Shown: piece after piece, positions 8,257 through 16,732 of the stretch
Position numbering within the stretch: position 1 is the first letter of the stretch
Layout of the letters: each line of letters opens with the position of its first letter
NCBI RefSeq assembly: GCF_000295935.2
Contig: NZ_ALWO02000046.1
Coordinates: 1,239 to 39,324, forward strand
Direction of reading: 5' to 3'
Source of the DNA: Indibacter alkaliphilus LW1
Lineage (GTDB): Bacteria > Bacteroidota > Bacteroidia > Cytophagales > Cyclobacteriaceae
DNA: 38,086 nt
Program-made: the position numbers and the translations under genes
The notes under the pieces: model-generated
Seen by the model: only the letters and a program-made list of their open reading frames with translations
Told to the model about the DNA's origin: nothing
Database searches by the model: none

Positions 8257-10938
8257 TTAAACAAACAACAAATCTATTTCCCATACCTCCCCGCCGGAAA
8301 GGCAAACAGTTGTAAACTCATTTTTATCGGCTGTCACCTTTTCAGCTCCATGGGGGATCTTTTCGGAGGAGGGAATTTCCAAATGGACTAAGACACCTAT
8401 AGGAATAGATAGGATTAATTTTCTATTTCCTTTTTTACCTTGACAGTTAAACTCCAAAGGCCCATAGGAAGTATGGTAGGTCAATTTCAATTTCTCTAAA
8501 CTAGCTGGCTGAGGTTTCACTCGGACCAAGCTCCCACCCGGTCTGATGACTTCAATACCGGCAAAACACATGTAGGCTGCATAAAAAGGGGCTATTCCGG
8601 CATGGCTCAATTGGTTTTGTGTATCTTTCTCTGCTTGCCAATGTTCCTGGATGGTATTGTTCTCTTTTACAGAAAGCATTGGCAACCACCTCTGATCAAA
8701 GTCTTTCAAAATAAACTCTGTATTCCCCAAAGCTGAACAAGCCCAATACGTCCAGATAGTATTGGCCGGGTAGCACCTTCCTAACCTCTTGGGCAGAGTG
8801 GTCAATTCATTTAAAACCGCTTTTTTAGAAGATTTAGGTACAAAACCTCCCAATACCCAATGAGCCAAAGAGCGCTCACAGGTTCTTTTCTCTTTATCCT
8901 CGTCAAGCCATGGCAAGTTGATAACCAGCAAACCTTCACTGGCAAGGTAAAACTTGGCTTCTACTTTCTCAGCCAGCTTTAAAGACATATCAAACATTTG
9001 ATTTTTTAATCCATCCAACCCAAACTCGGCTGCCAATGGACCCAGAGCTAATTTCAACATGCTGGCGACATACAAATTATAGGCACATTGCTTATCTCTG
9101 ACTGCTTTGTAAGAATCTGTATCCATCCAGATGGCATTTACCCCTAAATTTTCTACCTGAAGCAGGCCTTCATTGTCTAGAGAGCTTTGGATCAATTCAA
9201 AAAAACGTAACAGTCTTGGAAATGCTTCCTCCAAGTCCTCTTTTTTCCCCGAATAGAGATAATGATTCCAGCAATCATAACAAAAACCTACGCTATGATC
9301 CAAAAGCACTCCCCAAGGAGTAAGATCCAACTGTCTTTGCGCCAATCTATTTAATCGGTCGTAGGCCGGCCAGCTGTCCATAAAAAAACCTCCCAATGTC
9401 AACCCTTGACTGAAGGTGTCTACAAATCTATAAGGAAGCTGCCCTTCTCCAAATCCAACATGCAAGGCATGGATCATGTGTCCAATGTCTCCACTATATT
9501 GCTGCCGCTCCCTCCCCACACAATCCACAATGGTATCATGGCTATTGTTCCAAACCGTATTGATACATGCTCCCAAAAGTCGATTAAATCCCTCATGTGG
9601 CGTTTCAACTGTAGGTTGAAAAGGAAAATCATACACTCTTCTCAGAAGTCCGGGATGACTGATTTTGACTGTTCCTACTGCATGGTGGATGTGAAGCTGA
9701 ACCCACTTGACGCTTTCATAATCAAATGACATGAATTGATTCTCCCCTTCCTTACATATAAATCTTGTCCATGAATTGAAATTGTTGTTGATCAGAGCAG
9801 GACCACCCCTTTTCAACAGTTCATGCCCTTGCTGCACCAACATTTCAACCGTAGTGCCTTCACTACAGCTGATGGTAACGAAAGGCCAACCAATAGCATG
9901 CTCCTGCATTTCAAAAGACAGAACCAGTCCCTGATTTTGGCTTTTAGGTACTTCAAACTCCCATGTTGCACCTTTTTCCGAAAACCCATCTATAATTTGA
10001 TCAACTTGAAAAGCATTTTTAGTTTTAAAATCAAAGTATTCTTCAATCGAGGTATTCCAATTTAAAGTATGTACTTCCTTAAGTTGAAAATCATGTACAG
10101 GCTTTTCCAATATCAGCGGAACAGTGCGTCTTCTGAGTTGAGTATTCTGATTTCCTCCGCTGTCATATAAATAATCAGAAATGGAAGAACTCAAGGCCGT
10201 TTTCTGCGCCTCCTTCGAAAACACCTTGGCCTTTTTCCAAGAATTATCTTCGGAAAAACCTACGTCGTTCCAGCCATCCGGATATAACCGGTTGTCAAAC
10301 TCCTCCTGTAAAGCTCGTAGATACCAGCGTTTATATTTTCCGGAAGGCCAGCTTTTTGCCTGCTGGACAGACCAGGTTTCATCACTCACCAAGATTGATT
10401 TTTCACCATCCTCAAATCCTATTTCTAACCTAAAAATAAATCCTGCTTTTCCTGCAGGCCATGCACCATCTCCAAAACCGAAATAAACTACAGTTGCTCC
10501 AAAGACATTATCATCAATTTTTAATCTATCTGTTAAATCTATAGGATCGGCTTCTGCATAACGTGGGTCAGATGGGGCTGGCCCGAATTGAATCCTTTGC
10601 CCATTTAAAAAAAGGACATACCTACTTTCTGCCTGAATCCAACCTTTTGCGGAACGTACTGACTTGTTTAGCTTGAGCACCTTTCTGAAATGAAAAAAGG
10701 AATTTGGAAGTATCCGTTCGGCAGGAAACCAAATCCATGAAGCAGGAGAAAGGTTAAGCTCCTTCCGCTTGGGTAGCTCAGAAAGTTCGACAACACCTTT
10801 GGCTCTTTTGAGATTTTCCAAAGCATTTCTTGATTCTGAAAGTGCAAATGAAACAGGCATCAATGAAAATGCCCCCGTAGCTGATATGGTACGTAGAAAG
10901 TCCCGTCTGCCTTTATTATCTCCTTTAAACTTACCCAT
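8257..10938 (-). CDS. GH78-type alpha-L-rhamnosidase with Tat signal
   Basis: This 893-residue enzyme probably removes terminal L-rhamnose from polysaccharides or glycosides. Its N terminus has a twin-arginine motif, RRDFL (R11-R12), followed by a hydrophobic stretch, so it is likely exported folded by Tat. Beta-sandwich domains follow (ASWIWFPAE, FRKVLKL, FLNGQRIQFGPAPSDPRY). The catalytic (alpha/alpha)6 domain has DCVGRERQQYSGD near residues 472-484. This corresponds to the GH78 DCxxRxxxxWxGD motif, with E477 a candidate general acid and Tyr replacing the usual Trp. It is the first gene of a unit with the DUF1593 gene. The rhamnose catabolic genes lie about 9 kb away and would use the released sugar. 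Exact linkage specificity cannot be read from sequence. Confidence 0.85.
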   Translation of the reverse strand: MGKFKGDNKGRRDFLRTISATGAFSLMPVSFALSESRNALENLKRAKGVVELSELPKRKELNLSPASWIWFPAERILPNSFFHFRKVLKLNKSVRSAKGWIQAESRYVLFLNGQRIQFGPAPSDPRYAEADPIDLTDRLKIDDNVFGATVVYFGFGDGAWPAGKAGFIFRLEIGFEDGEKSILVSDETWSVQQAKSWPSGKYKRWYLRALQEEFDNRLYPDGWNDVGFSEDNSWKKAKVFSKEAQKTALSSSISDYLYDSGGNQNTQLRRRTVPLILEKPVHDFQLKEVHTLNWNTSIEEYFDFKTKNAFQVDQIIDGFSEKGATWEFEVPKSQNQGLVLSFEMQEHAIGWPFVTISCSEGTTVEMLVQQGHELLKRGGPALINNNFNSWTRFICKEGENQFMSFDYESVKWVQLHIHHAVGTVKISHPGLLRRVYDFPFQPTVETPHEGFNRLLGACINTVWNNSHDTIVDCVGRERQQYSGDIGHMIHALHVGFGEGQLPYRFVDTFSQGLTLGGFFMDSWPAYDRLNRLAQRQLDLTPWGVLLDHSVGFCYDCWNHYLYSGKKEDLEEAFPRLLRFFELIQSSLDNEGLLQVENLGVNAIWMDTDSYKAVRDKQCAYNLYVASMLKLALGPLAAEFGLDGLKNQMFDMSLKLAEKVEAKFYLASEGLLVINLPWLDEDKEKRTCERSLAHWVLGGFVPKSSKKAVLNELTTLPKRLGRCYPANTIWTYWACSALGNTEFILKDFDQRWLPMLSVKENNTIQEHWQAEKDTQNQLSHAGIAPFYAAYMCFAGIEVIRPGGSLVRVKPQPASLEKLKLTYHTSYGPLEFNCQGKKGNRKLILSIPIGVLVHLEIPSSEKIPHGAEKVTADKNEFTTVCLSGGEVWEIDLLFV

Positions 10939-11407
10939 ATTTATGTTCGGTTATTTTTTATTTATTCTAAAAAAACCTATTGATTTTTTCTCCTTAAAAG
11001 AATAAAGAATGGTTGCTTTTTTAGGAGGTTTAAGATCTAAAAAATATTTGGATTTTTTGGGTATGAATCAAAATTTGCCCTTACCCATTTTTAGAAGCAA
11101 GAGTGAAAGTCTTCTTAGGTCAAGAGTTCTGAAGAATACCTACTTACATCTGCGCAGATCTTATATACCCCATTCTTTCGTATTTATTGAAAAATTTAAA
11201 AAACCTATTTCCATCAATAAATTAGTGAATAAATACAATAACTGAACACTTTATGATAAATTTAAATAACTAATTACCAAACGTTTACAAACATTTCTAA
11301 AAATAGCTTAGTTTATTTTGAGAATAAAATCAGAAATACCTAGTTTCAGGGGCTAATTTTAGACTTTCCCGGAAAAATAGTGATTGGGATAACTTAAACT
11401 TGTTTAT
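10939..11407. other. Divergent intergenic region
   Basis: This 469-nt AT-rich region separates the minus-strand rhamnosidase unit from the plus-strand barrel gene. A 78-codon open frame at 11009-11245 has no family features and biased low-complexity composition, so I do not call it a gene. The only structure I see is the motif and -7-like box described at 11278-11320. Confidence 0.6.
11278..11320 (+). promoter_or_regulatory. Candidate promoter region of the barrel/metalloprotease pair
   Basis: CAAACGTTTACAAA (11278-11291) is followed 21 nt later by TTATTTTG (11313-11320), a one-mismatch -7 box. The arrangement parallels that upstream of the rhodopsin gene (CAAATGTTTACAGA, 22 nt, TAATTTTG). 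The AAACGTTT core is palindromic, as in LacI-family operators. Confidence 0.33.
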
Positions 11408-12049
11408 ATGAAAAAAGCAATGGCAATAATGCTGGTTGTGGCAATCGTGTCGATTTCCCATCAACTCCAGGCCGAGATACTGAATGACAGTATCCCCAAA
11501 CCTAAAAAAGAAATGAAAGTAGGAGTCAGAATTGCTCCATCACTCAATTTTTTCAATTACGATGATTTGAGTTTTGCACAAGTAACATCAGACTATAAGG
11601 TAGGCTTTGGCGCAGGAGCAGTTTTTGATTGGAAGTTGTCTGAATTTAACCATGCAAGACTGGAACCATATATGGAGATCCAGCCAGTGGTCAACAATTC
11701 AATCAATTCCAATATCGAAGCTGTTACAGAATTCAACAATTTTGTGTTTGGGCTTGATGCCATTCCGTTAGTCCTGACTTACGGAGGAAAAATTAAACCC
11801 CAAATTTCATTTGGCGGATTTGCAAAGTATTACCTGAGCACCTCTCAGGAAACCACCTTGAATGGTAACTCCGTAAATAACTTCGAAGCAAACACCAGTA
11901 GTTTGCAGTATGGCCTAAACTATGGCGTCGGTGTCTATATAGGGAAACGCTTAGTGGAATTCAGATATTACCAATCCCTGAATGATTTCGTGGAAAACAC
12001 TCAGGTTCCTAACAGCATCAATCAAGTTCAATTAATCCTGGTATACTAA
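11408..12049 (+). CDS. Outer-membrane beta-barrel protein
   Basis: This 213-residue protein has an N-terminal signal peptide (MKKAMAIMLVVAIVSISHQLQA) and alternating hydrophobic/polar strands ending in an aromatic-rich C-terminal strand (NQVQLILVY), typical of small Bacteroidota outer-membrane barrels. Features include VGVRIAPSLNFF, GFGAGAVFDW and YGVGVYIGKRLVEFRYYQ. No specific function is recognisable. Its stop codon overlaps the start of the metalloprotease lipoprotein by 1 nt (TAATG), so the two are translationally coupled and may act together. Confidence 0.8.
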   Translation: MKKAMAIMLVVAIVSISHQLQAEILNDSIPKPKKEMKVGVRIAPSLNFFNYDDLSFAQVTSDYKVGFGAGAVFDWKLSEFNHARLEPYMEIQPVVNNSINSNIEAVTEFNNFVFGLDAIPLVLTYGGKIKPQISFGGFAKYYLSTSQETTLNGNSVNNFEANTSSLQYGLNYGVGVYIGKRLVEFRYYQSLNDFVENTQVPNSINQVQLILVY

Positions 12050-13545
12050 TGAAGGCATTAAATTATATCTCTTCCTTTCTCCTAGTTTCGTTCCTGTTTT
12101 CTTGTGTTACAGAAAGGGGAGAAGAAAACTCATTTTACCTCAATCAAATAGCCAGAATACAGGTAAACACACCACAGCAGATTTTCTTTTCTGAAAATAT
12201 AGAAACACCGATTAACCTTGATGTCAGATATTTTGACGAAAGCAACAGGCCCTTATTCACCAATCAAAATATACCATTTGAATTATTTTTGACAGACTCT
12301 CTGATAGAAACACCAGTCTTAGACCTTTCCAGGCCCGGTAACTACCAATTGAGAGCAGCATTTCCGACGAGGGAAAGGACTTTCAGCAATGGAGTAGACA
12401 TACAAGTAGTAGGTCCCGAATATATCCAGGAAATAAGACTTGACTTTTCCAATGAGACCCGAAACCGCTTTGCTGTGGCAGAAAACAATACCATGGACTT
12501 TACTGTGCAGGTATTTGGTCCAGAAGGTGAGATCACAGGCTTGGAAGAGCAGATTTTCAGAAACCTCGAACTCCAACTTGGAAATCAATCTTTTGACAGA
12601 CTGGAAAATATCACCATTAGAGAAGTAGGTTCTTTGGATGTGAAAGCCAAAATCTTCGGAGTGGAGAGCAATAGCTTGAAGATAGAATCCAGAGAAAATG
12701 TGATTTACCCAATCAAAGAAATGCCTATCATTTTTCACGTGTTTTCCAATGGACCAAATATCAATGAGGCTCAGATGAACAGTGAAATCACTAAACTCAA
12801 CGCCAATTTTGCGAATGCTACCAGAACAAGCTTTAGAAGCAATGTCAATGCAGTCAACGGCTACTTTAGATTTAGGCTTGCTGATAGGGACCCAGAGGGC
12901 AATCCTATACCTACAGTGGGGTACAACAGAATTGAAGTTTCATCTGAATTTTCAGATGATAGTCCAGAGTATTTGCAGACAAAATTCGATGAAATGTGGG
13001 ATCCAAACCGCTACATCAATGTATTTATAGAAAACATAGGCTTCGCTGCAGGTTTTGCCTACTTACCAACTCTCAGCAACCCTGCTGTACCTGGCTTACA
13101 GGTAAATTCAAATCCGGAGCCTACGATCAACTACCCCTATTCTATTTCTCTGGATTACCGATTTGCAATAGAACAAAGCAACCCAAATCCTTATGTACTA
13201 GGACATGAAATGGGGCACTACCTAGGATTGTATCACACCTTCCAGAATTGTGGACCAGGTGATTATGTAGATGACACCAAAGCACATAGTATTGACAATC
13301 TAAACCCTGCTCAGGTGTTTAATAATAGCCGAAGAAGTTGTCTAGGTGAAAATTTCATCTCTACTAATTTTATGGATTATGTCCGGGATGTAGATCATTT
13401 CACCTTTGACCAGAGAGAAAGAATGAATGCAGTGTATGAAAACGGGCTTTTTATCCCTAGACAAGAAAATCAATCAGCCCGGATGTTGCCTGCTCAAAAG
13501 GGTACTTTAGATCGAAGCATAGAACCTATCATCTGCGAATTCTAA
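12049..13545 (+). CDS. Zinc metalloprotease lipoprotein (metzincin, pappalysin/M43-like)
   Basis: This 498-residue lipoprotein has the lipobox LFSC at residues 16-19. The N-terminal half holds beta-rich Ig-like segments. The C-terminal half is a metzincin with HEMGHYLGLYH at residues 386-396: His386, His390 and His396 bind zinc and Glu387 is the catalytic base. A Met-turn follows in STNFMDYVRDVDHFTFDQRERM. The overall plan matches zinc-dependent metalloproteinase lipoproteins of Bacteroidota related to pappalysin. It is likely anchored to the outer membrane and cleaves extracellular or periplasmic proteins; substrates are unknown. It is coupled to the upstream barrel gene by a 1-nt overlap. 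Confidence 0.88.
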   Translation: MKALNYISSFLLVSFLFSCVTERGEENSFYLNQIARIQVNTPQQIFFSENIETPINLDVRYFDESNRPLFTNQNIPFELFLTDSLIETPVLDLSRPGNYQLRAAFPTRERTFSNGVDIQVVGPEYIQEIRLDFSNETRNRFAVAENNTMDFTVQVFGPEGEITGLEEQIFRNLELQLGNQSFDRLENITIREVGSLDVKAKIFGVESNSLKIESRENVIYPIKEMPIIFHVFSNGPNINEAQMNSEITKLNANFANATRTSFRSNVNAVNGYFRFRLADRDPEGNPIPTVGYNRIEVSSEFSDDSPEYLQTKFDEMWDPNRYINVFIENIGFAAGFAYLPTLSNPAVPGLQVNSNPEPTINYPYSISLDYRFAIEQSNPNPYVLGHEMGHYLGLYHTFQNCGPGDYVDDTKAHSIDNLNPAQVFNNSRRSCLGENFISTNFMDYVRDVDHFTFDQRERMNAVYENGLFIPRQENQSARMLPAQKGTLDRSIEPIICEF

Positions 13546-13564
13546 TATCATAAGCACCCTTTAT

Positions 13565-13600
13565 AAAAGCCTTGTGAATATGATTTGCAAGGCTTTTGCT
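13565..13600. terminator. Bidirectional intrinsic terminator
   Basis: AAAAGCCTTG (13565-13574) pairs with CAAGGCTTTT (13588-13597) around a 13-nt loop, with T or A tracts on both sides. It lies between the convergent metalloprotease and S9-peptidase genes. Confidence 0.78.
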
Positions 13601-13642
13601 ATTTTATCATCCTACATACTTTGGATTCAAATTTACAAAAGA

Positions 13643-14650
13643 CTAATTTCTTTTCTTCTTTAACTGTTCCTGAAAGAAATTAAAAGTCGCCTGATAGGCT
13701 GCGACCCAATTTCTATGCAATAAAAAGGAATGGACCTCATCCGGAAAAACCAGAGCATTACTTGGCGTCCACCATAATCTTTTGTTGACAGCAGGCAGAT
13801 CTCTCACCATCACACTTCCAGGACCTTTGGAGGCTTTGAAAACCTCTTGAGCTTTCATTGTCTCAAGATCCAAAACCCTGATAGTCCAAGGATAGGTTTC
13901 TTTCAAGGAAGTAAATGGAAGTTGATTGTTGATATTGGGCACCCTAAGATAGGCTAATTGAGTACCGTCTGCATTCCACGCAGGATAGCCATCATGGTCC
14001 ATCCCCGGGTCAGGGTAAGAAAGTTCTTTTGTTTCCAAGTCCAGGAGGCCAAGAAAAGCATGATCCCCCCTATTACTGGAAAATGCCAACATCTTCCCGT
14101 CAGGTCTCCATACAAATTGCCCCTGACTCCCCCTGGCGTAAAACAGTTCTGAAGGCTTTTCATCCTTTTCCAAACCCGAGTAATAAACCTTCCCGGAATG
14201 TATGAAAATAAACTTGTTTTCTTTGGGATGGAATAAAGGAGAACTTCCTTTGGCAACTTCATGAATCTCTCCCTCAGCTAATTCTACAAAATGAATAACC
14301 CTGCCCAGGTCTTCCTGCAATTGTGCCGGATTTGCCGGTTCACCTTTTGAATTCGGAGCATTCCCACGAACAAAAAGAAGGTACTTCCCATCCGGAGAAA
14401 AATTAAGCTGATCTATTTCTACACCAATATCTCCTTTATAATCTGTAAGTTTTATCGTATTGTATTCTGGGGATTCTGCATAAAACACGTTTCTTTCTCC
14501 CTTTTCATTGAAAACCCATGCAACAGCTGTACCGCTGGGATTGGCGGTCAGTGACGTGGGAAAGGGAACAGAAAGATAATCTTCTATACTTTGGGCATAA
14601 AGGGAACTTAAGAAAAATAAGAAGGAAGATAAAATAATAAGCTTTTTCAT
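13643..14650 (-). pseudogene. S9 prolyl-oligopeptidase-family gene with deleted catalytic domain
   Basis: The 335-residue product has a signal peptide (MKKLIILSSFLFFLSSLYAQ) and TolB/PD40-like propeller blades (LNFSPDGKYLLFV, FVWRPDGKMLAFSSNRG, PAWNADGTQLAYL), as at the N terminus of S9 peptidases. Near residue 300 it jumps from the propeller (LWWTPSNALVF) straight into the last 30-odd residues of the S9 hydrolase domain (PDEVHSFLLHRNWVAAYQAT). Family members are about 680-700 residues; here roughly 350 are missing, including the nucleophile Ser (GxSxGG) and the catalytic Asp. Only the His of PDEVH (residue 307) remains. The frame stays open, so the deletion is in-frame. The product cannot be a peptidase, but the propeller could still be made and might bind ligands. 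Confidence 0.85.
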
Positions 14651-14863
14651 GGTCAGGTAGTTTTGGATAGGAAGTTAGAAAAACTCACTGGTATTTTGAT
14701 GATTTTTGCAGAATTGTAAAAAATCAAGTTATCCATAAACTAGAAACTTAAATTCTATTGATGTTAATTTAGTTTAATTATAAACTATTATTTTTCAATA
14801 GATTACCCTAACAAGACCTCATTTTAAGTGTATATATTTATAGTAAACCAAAATAGAAAAACC

Positions 14864-15091
14864 ATGAAACAAGTATGTTCAAATTGCAATTATTGGGAGC
14901 CTCAGGCGCCAGTAGTTGCCAAAAAAGAAAATTACGGAGAGTGTAATAAGCTTAGCCATATCGAGTCCAAAATGGATCCTGACTATATCATCCCTGTATT
15001 GAATGATGGAAAGCCTTTGGACCCTAACACCAAAAATATAGAATTTATTACTGGTGCTAATTTTGGCTGCAATCAGTTTGCAAGCGCTTAA
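14864..15091 (+). CDS. Small Cys-containing protein of unknown function
   Basis: This 75-residue soluble protein has four cysteines: C5 and C8 in CSNCNYW, C27 in YGEC and C69 in NFGCNQF. The arrangement (CxxC, then GEC, then FGCxxF) suggests a small metal-binding or Fe-S knuckle, but I do not recognise a named family. I chose the ATG at 14864 because it starts right at the conserved-looking CxxC segment; an in-frame start 12 codons upstream adds only AT-rich leader. It has its own terminator. A near -7 box, TATATTTA, lies about 30 nt upstream. Confidence 0.75.
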   Translation: MKQVCSNCNYWEPQAPVVAKKENYGECNKLSHIESKMDPDYIIPVLNDGKPLDPNTKNIEFITGANFGCNQFASA

Positions 15092-15119
15092 AAATTAATT
15101 ACGACCTAAAACTCATAAG

Positions 15120-15147
15120 AGCCCGGGATTCGCCGGGCTTTTTTTAT
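15120..15147 (+). terminator. Intrinsic terminator after the small Cys protein
   Basis: AGCCCGG (15120-15126) pairs with CCGGGCT (15133-15139), followed by a run of T. It lies 30 nt after the stop and directly beside the end of the convergent Spy-like gene. Confidence 0.88.
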
Positions 15148-15833
15148 TCTTCAAAATTATAATCAGTTCCTTTTTTCAGAGTCATGATGATTACACCGTT
15201 TTTACCCTCATCACCATACTCATCGACTGCAGTAGTACCTTTCAACACCTGCATGCTTTCTATGGAATTGGGGTCTATATCGCTGACACTAAAAACCTTC
15301 TTCTTCTTCCCGTCCTGCTTGATGATATAAATTGGTTGCGCTACACCTGAAGTAGTCACGGAAACAACCCCTTTTTTACCATCTCCAAAACTATAACCAT
15401 TAAGACCTTGGACGCCTGTGACACCTCTTAAGCGGGTCACTGAACCTTTCACTTGGTTTAATTCTGTTTGCTGACTTTCGGTAAGCTCATTTTTGATAGC
15501 CACCAAAGTACTGAACTGTTTCCTTTTCAATTGATTCTCTAAGGACAAAACCAAGTCCATTTGCTTTTCAACAGCAGCCTGATCTACTTTTTTTGCTGCC
15601 AACATGGTTTTGAGTTTCGCATTGGCATTATCCAAGTCCCATTTCAGACTACTGAATTCACCAGCATTTTGGCTGTGGATATTTTTGATCTTTTCAGCTT
15701 GTTGGTCTGTCAAGGAAATTTTATCCCGATTTTTCATAACCAGTTCGGCAGAATAAAGTGATTCCTGAAAGATATCCTGTGCATGGCCCTGAGATATGAC
15801 CAACATCAAACAAATAGTGAGTAATTTTTTCAT
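15144..15833 (-). CDS. Spy/CpxP-like periplasmic protein fused to a SusC-type TonB plug motif
   Basis: The 229-residue product begins at the ATG at 15833, giving signal peptide MKKLLTICLMLVISQGHAQ; an upstream in-frame start would add 19 residues before it. Residues ~35-130 form a helical LTxxQ-type domain (ISLTDQQAEKIKNI, ELTESQQTELNQVKG) as in Spy, CpxP and zinc-resistance-associated proteins. Residues ~150-225 match the signature at the end of SusC-type plug domains: QPIYIIKQDG, then IDPNSIESMQVLKGTTAVDE and YGDEGKNGVIIMTLKKG. It is the last gene of an operon with an ECF sigma factor and a membrane anti-sigma-like protein. It may sense envelope stress or metal and signal to the anti-sigma factor. 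That role is inferred. Confidence 0.8.
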   Translation of the reverse strand: MKKLLTICLMLVISQGHAQDIFQESLYSAELVMKNRDKISLTDQQAEKIKNIHSQNAGEFSSLKWDLDNANAKLKTMLAAKKVDQAAVEKQMDLVLSLENQLKRKQFSTLVAIKNELTESQQTELNQVKGSVTRLRGVTGVQGLNGYSFGDGKKGVVSVTTSGVAQPIYIIKQDGKKKKVFSVSDIDPNSIESMQVLKGTTAVDEYGDEGKNGVIIMTLKKGTDYNFEE

Positions 15834-15850
15834 GGTATATAATAGTTGGT

Positions 15851-16183
15851 TTAAAATTCTGTCAATAATGAACTGCTGGGCGCTTCCCATTCATCCAGGC
15901 TGGATTTGGTCTCTATCACAAAGTGCTGTTCCTGATTCTCATCCTCTACCAGTGTGATGATAAGTGTATCGTACTCCAATTGGTAATCTTTTTCGGAAGG
16001 AAGTAAAAACCATATCCCAAAAAGCAATGTGGCTGCAATGCCCACAGGCAGTAAGCTCCACAAGGTAAATTTCCTTTTTTTACCAAACTCAAATTCAGGA
16101 ACCCTTATGTCCTTGTCTTTTTCTTTCCATTCCGAAAAAAACAACTCCAGTTCTTTTTCTTCTACACTATCCTGCTTGTTCAT
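15851..16183 (-). CDS. Single-pass membrane protein, probable anti-sigma factor
   Basis: This 110-residue protein has a charged cytoplasmic N-terminal part (~40 residues), one transmembrane helix at about residues 41-61 (LWSLLPVGIAATLLFGIWFL) and a short ~45-residue periplasmic tail. It overlaps the end of the upstream sigma-factor gene by 17 nt and ends 17 nt before the Spy-plug gene. Position, size and topology fit an anti-sigma factor that holds the ECF sigma factor at the membrane, but the N-terminal part has no clear zinc-anti-sigma HxxxCxxC motif, so the assignment rests mainly on context. Confidence 0.65.
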   Translation of the reverse strand: MNKQDSVEEKELELFFSEWKEKDKDIRVPEFEFGKKRKFTLWSLLPVGIAATLLFGIWFLLPSEKDYQLEYDTLIITLVEDENQEQHFVIETKSSLDEWEAPSSSLLTEF

Positions 16184-16661
16184 GAGTATTTTTTTTTAGA
16201 ATCAATGTCTTGAGGTTTTTCTTTGCCCTGTCGTAATGGGTCCTCACCGTACCGATGTGAAGGCCCATTACTTCAGCAGATTTTTCCAGCGTCAAGCCAT
16301 GGTAAAAAACCAACAAAAGGACTTCTCTTTGTTTTTCCGGAAGCAATTGGATCAGTTTTTCATGATTATCGTCTGACTGCTCGTGAACTTCATCTGCTAT
16401 CAGTTCCGTATTTGTATCCAGAGATGTCAAGAGGCTTTCTGATTTTAAATTCTCCAAAGCGGTATACCTGATTACAGCATAAAGCCATGTTTTGGCACTG
16501 GACTGTTCATTAAATCTGGCCTTGCCTTCCAGTATTTTCAAGTACACCTGCTGAAGAACTTCTTTTGCCAGGTCTCCATCGAAGCTGCAGCACTGCCTCG
16601 CCCAAAGGAAGGCTTCCGTATGCAGTTCTTTGATGACTTGTTCCAGTTGGCTTGGCTTCAT
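16167..16661 (-). CDS. ECF-type RNA polymerase sigma factor
   Basis: The 164-residue protein has sigma region 2 (EVLQQVYLKILEGKARF, then SSAKTWLYAVIRYTALENL) and region 4 (LIQLLPEKQREVLLLVFYHG, LTLEKSAEVMGLHIGTVRTH), the standard ECF layout with no region 3 or 1.1. It directs polymerase to a specific regulon, probably an envelope-stress one given the downstream anti-sigma-like and Spy-like genes. An 8-bp inverted repeat abuts its start codon. Length is normal for the family. The target promoter is unknown, though self-regulation is common. Confidence 0.92.
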   Translation of the reverse strand: MKPSQLEQVIKELHTEAFLWARQCCSFDGDLAKEVLQQVYLKILEGKARFNEQSSAKTWLYAVIRYTALENLKSESLLTSLDTNTELIADEVHEQSDDNHEKLIQLLPEKQREVLLLVFYHGLTLEKSAEVMGLHIGTVRTHYDRAKKNLKTLILKKNTHEQAG

Positions 16662-16698
16662 ATATATCCTTTAGTGTTAAAAAGCTACGGATATATGA
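16659..16698 (-). promoter_or_regulatory. Inverted repeat at the start of the sigma-factor gene
   Basis: ATATATCC (16662-16669) and GGATATAT (16689-16696) are perfect inverted copies 19 nt apart. On the mRNA the copy next to the AUG includes the GGA that would serve as a weak ribosome-binding site. It could be a protein-binding operator or a hairpin masking translation. Confidence 0.4.
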
Positions 16699-16732
16699 CA
16701 TCAACTCCATATTTTTTTCAAAACTTTAAAAA

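Noticed and set aside
11009-11245. 78-codon open frame between rhamnosidase and barrel genes
   Set aside because: No family features, AT-driven composition and no promoter or ribosome-binding site; treated as chance.
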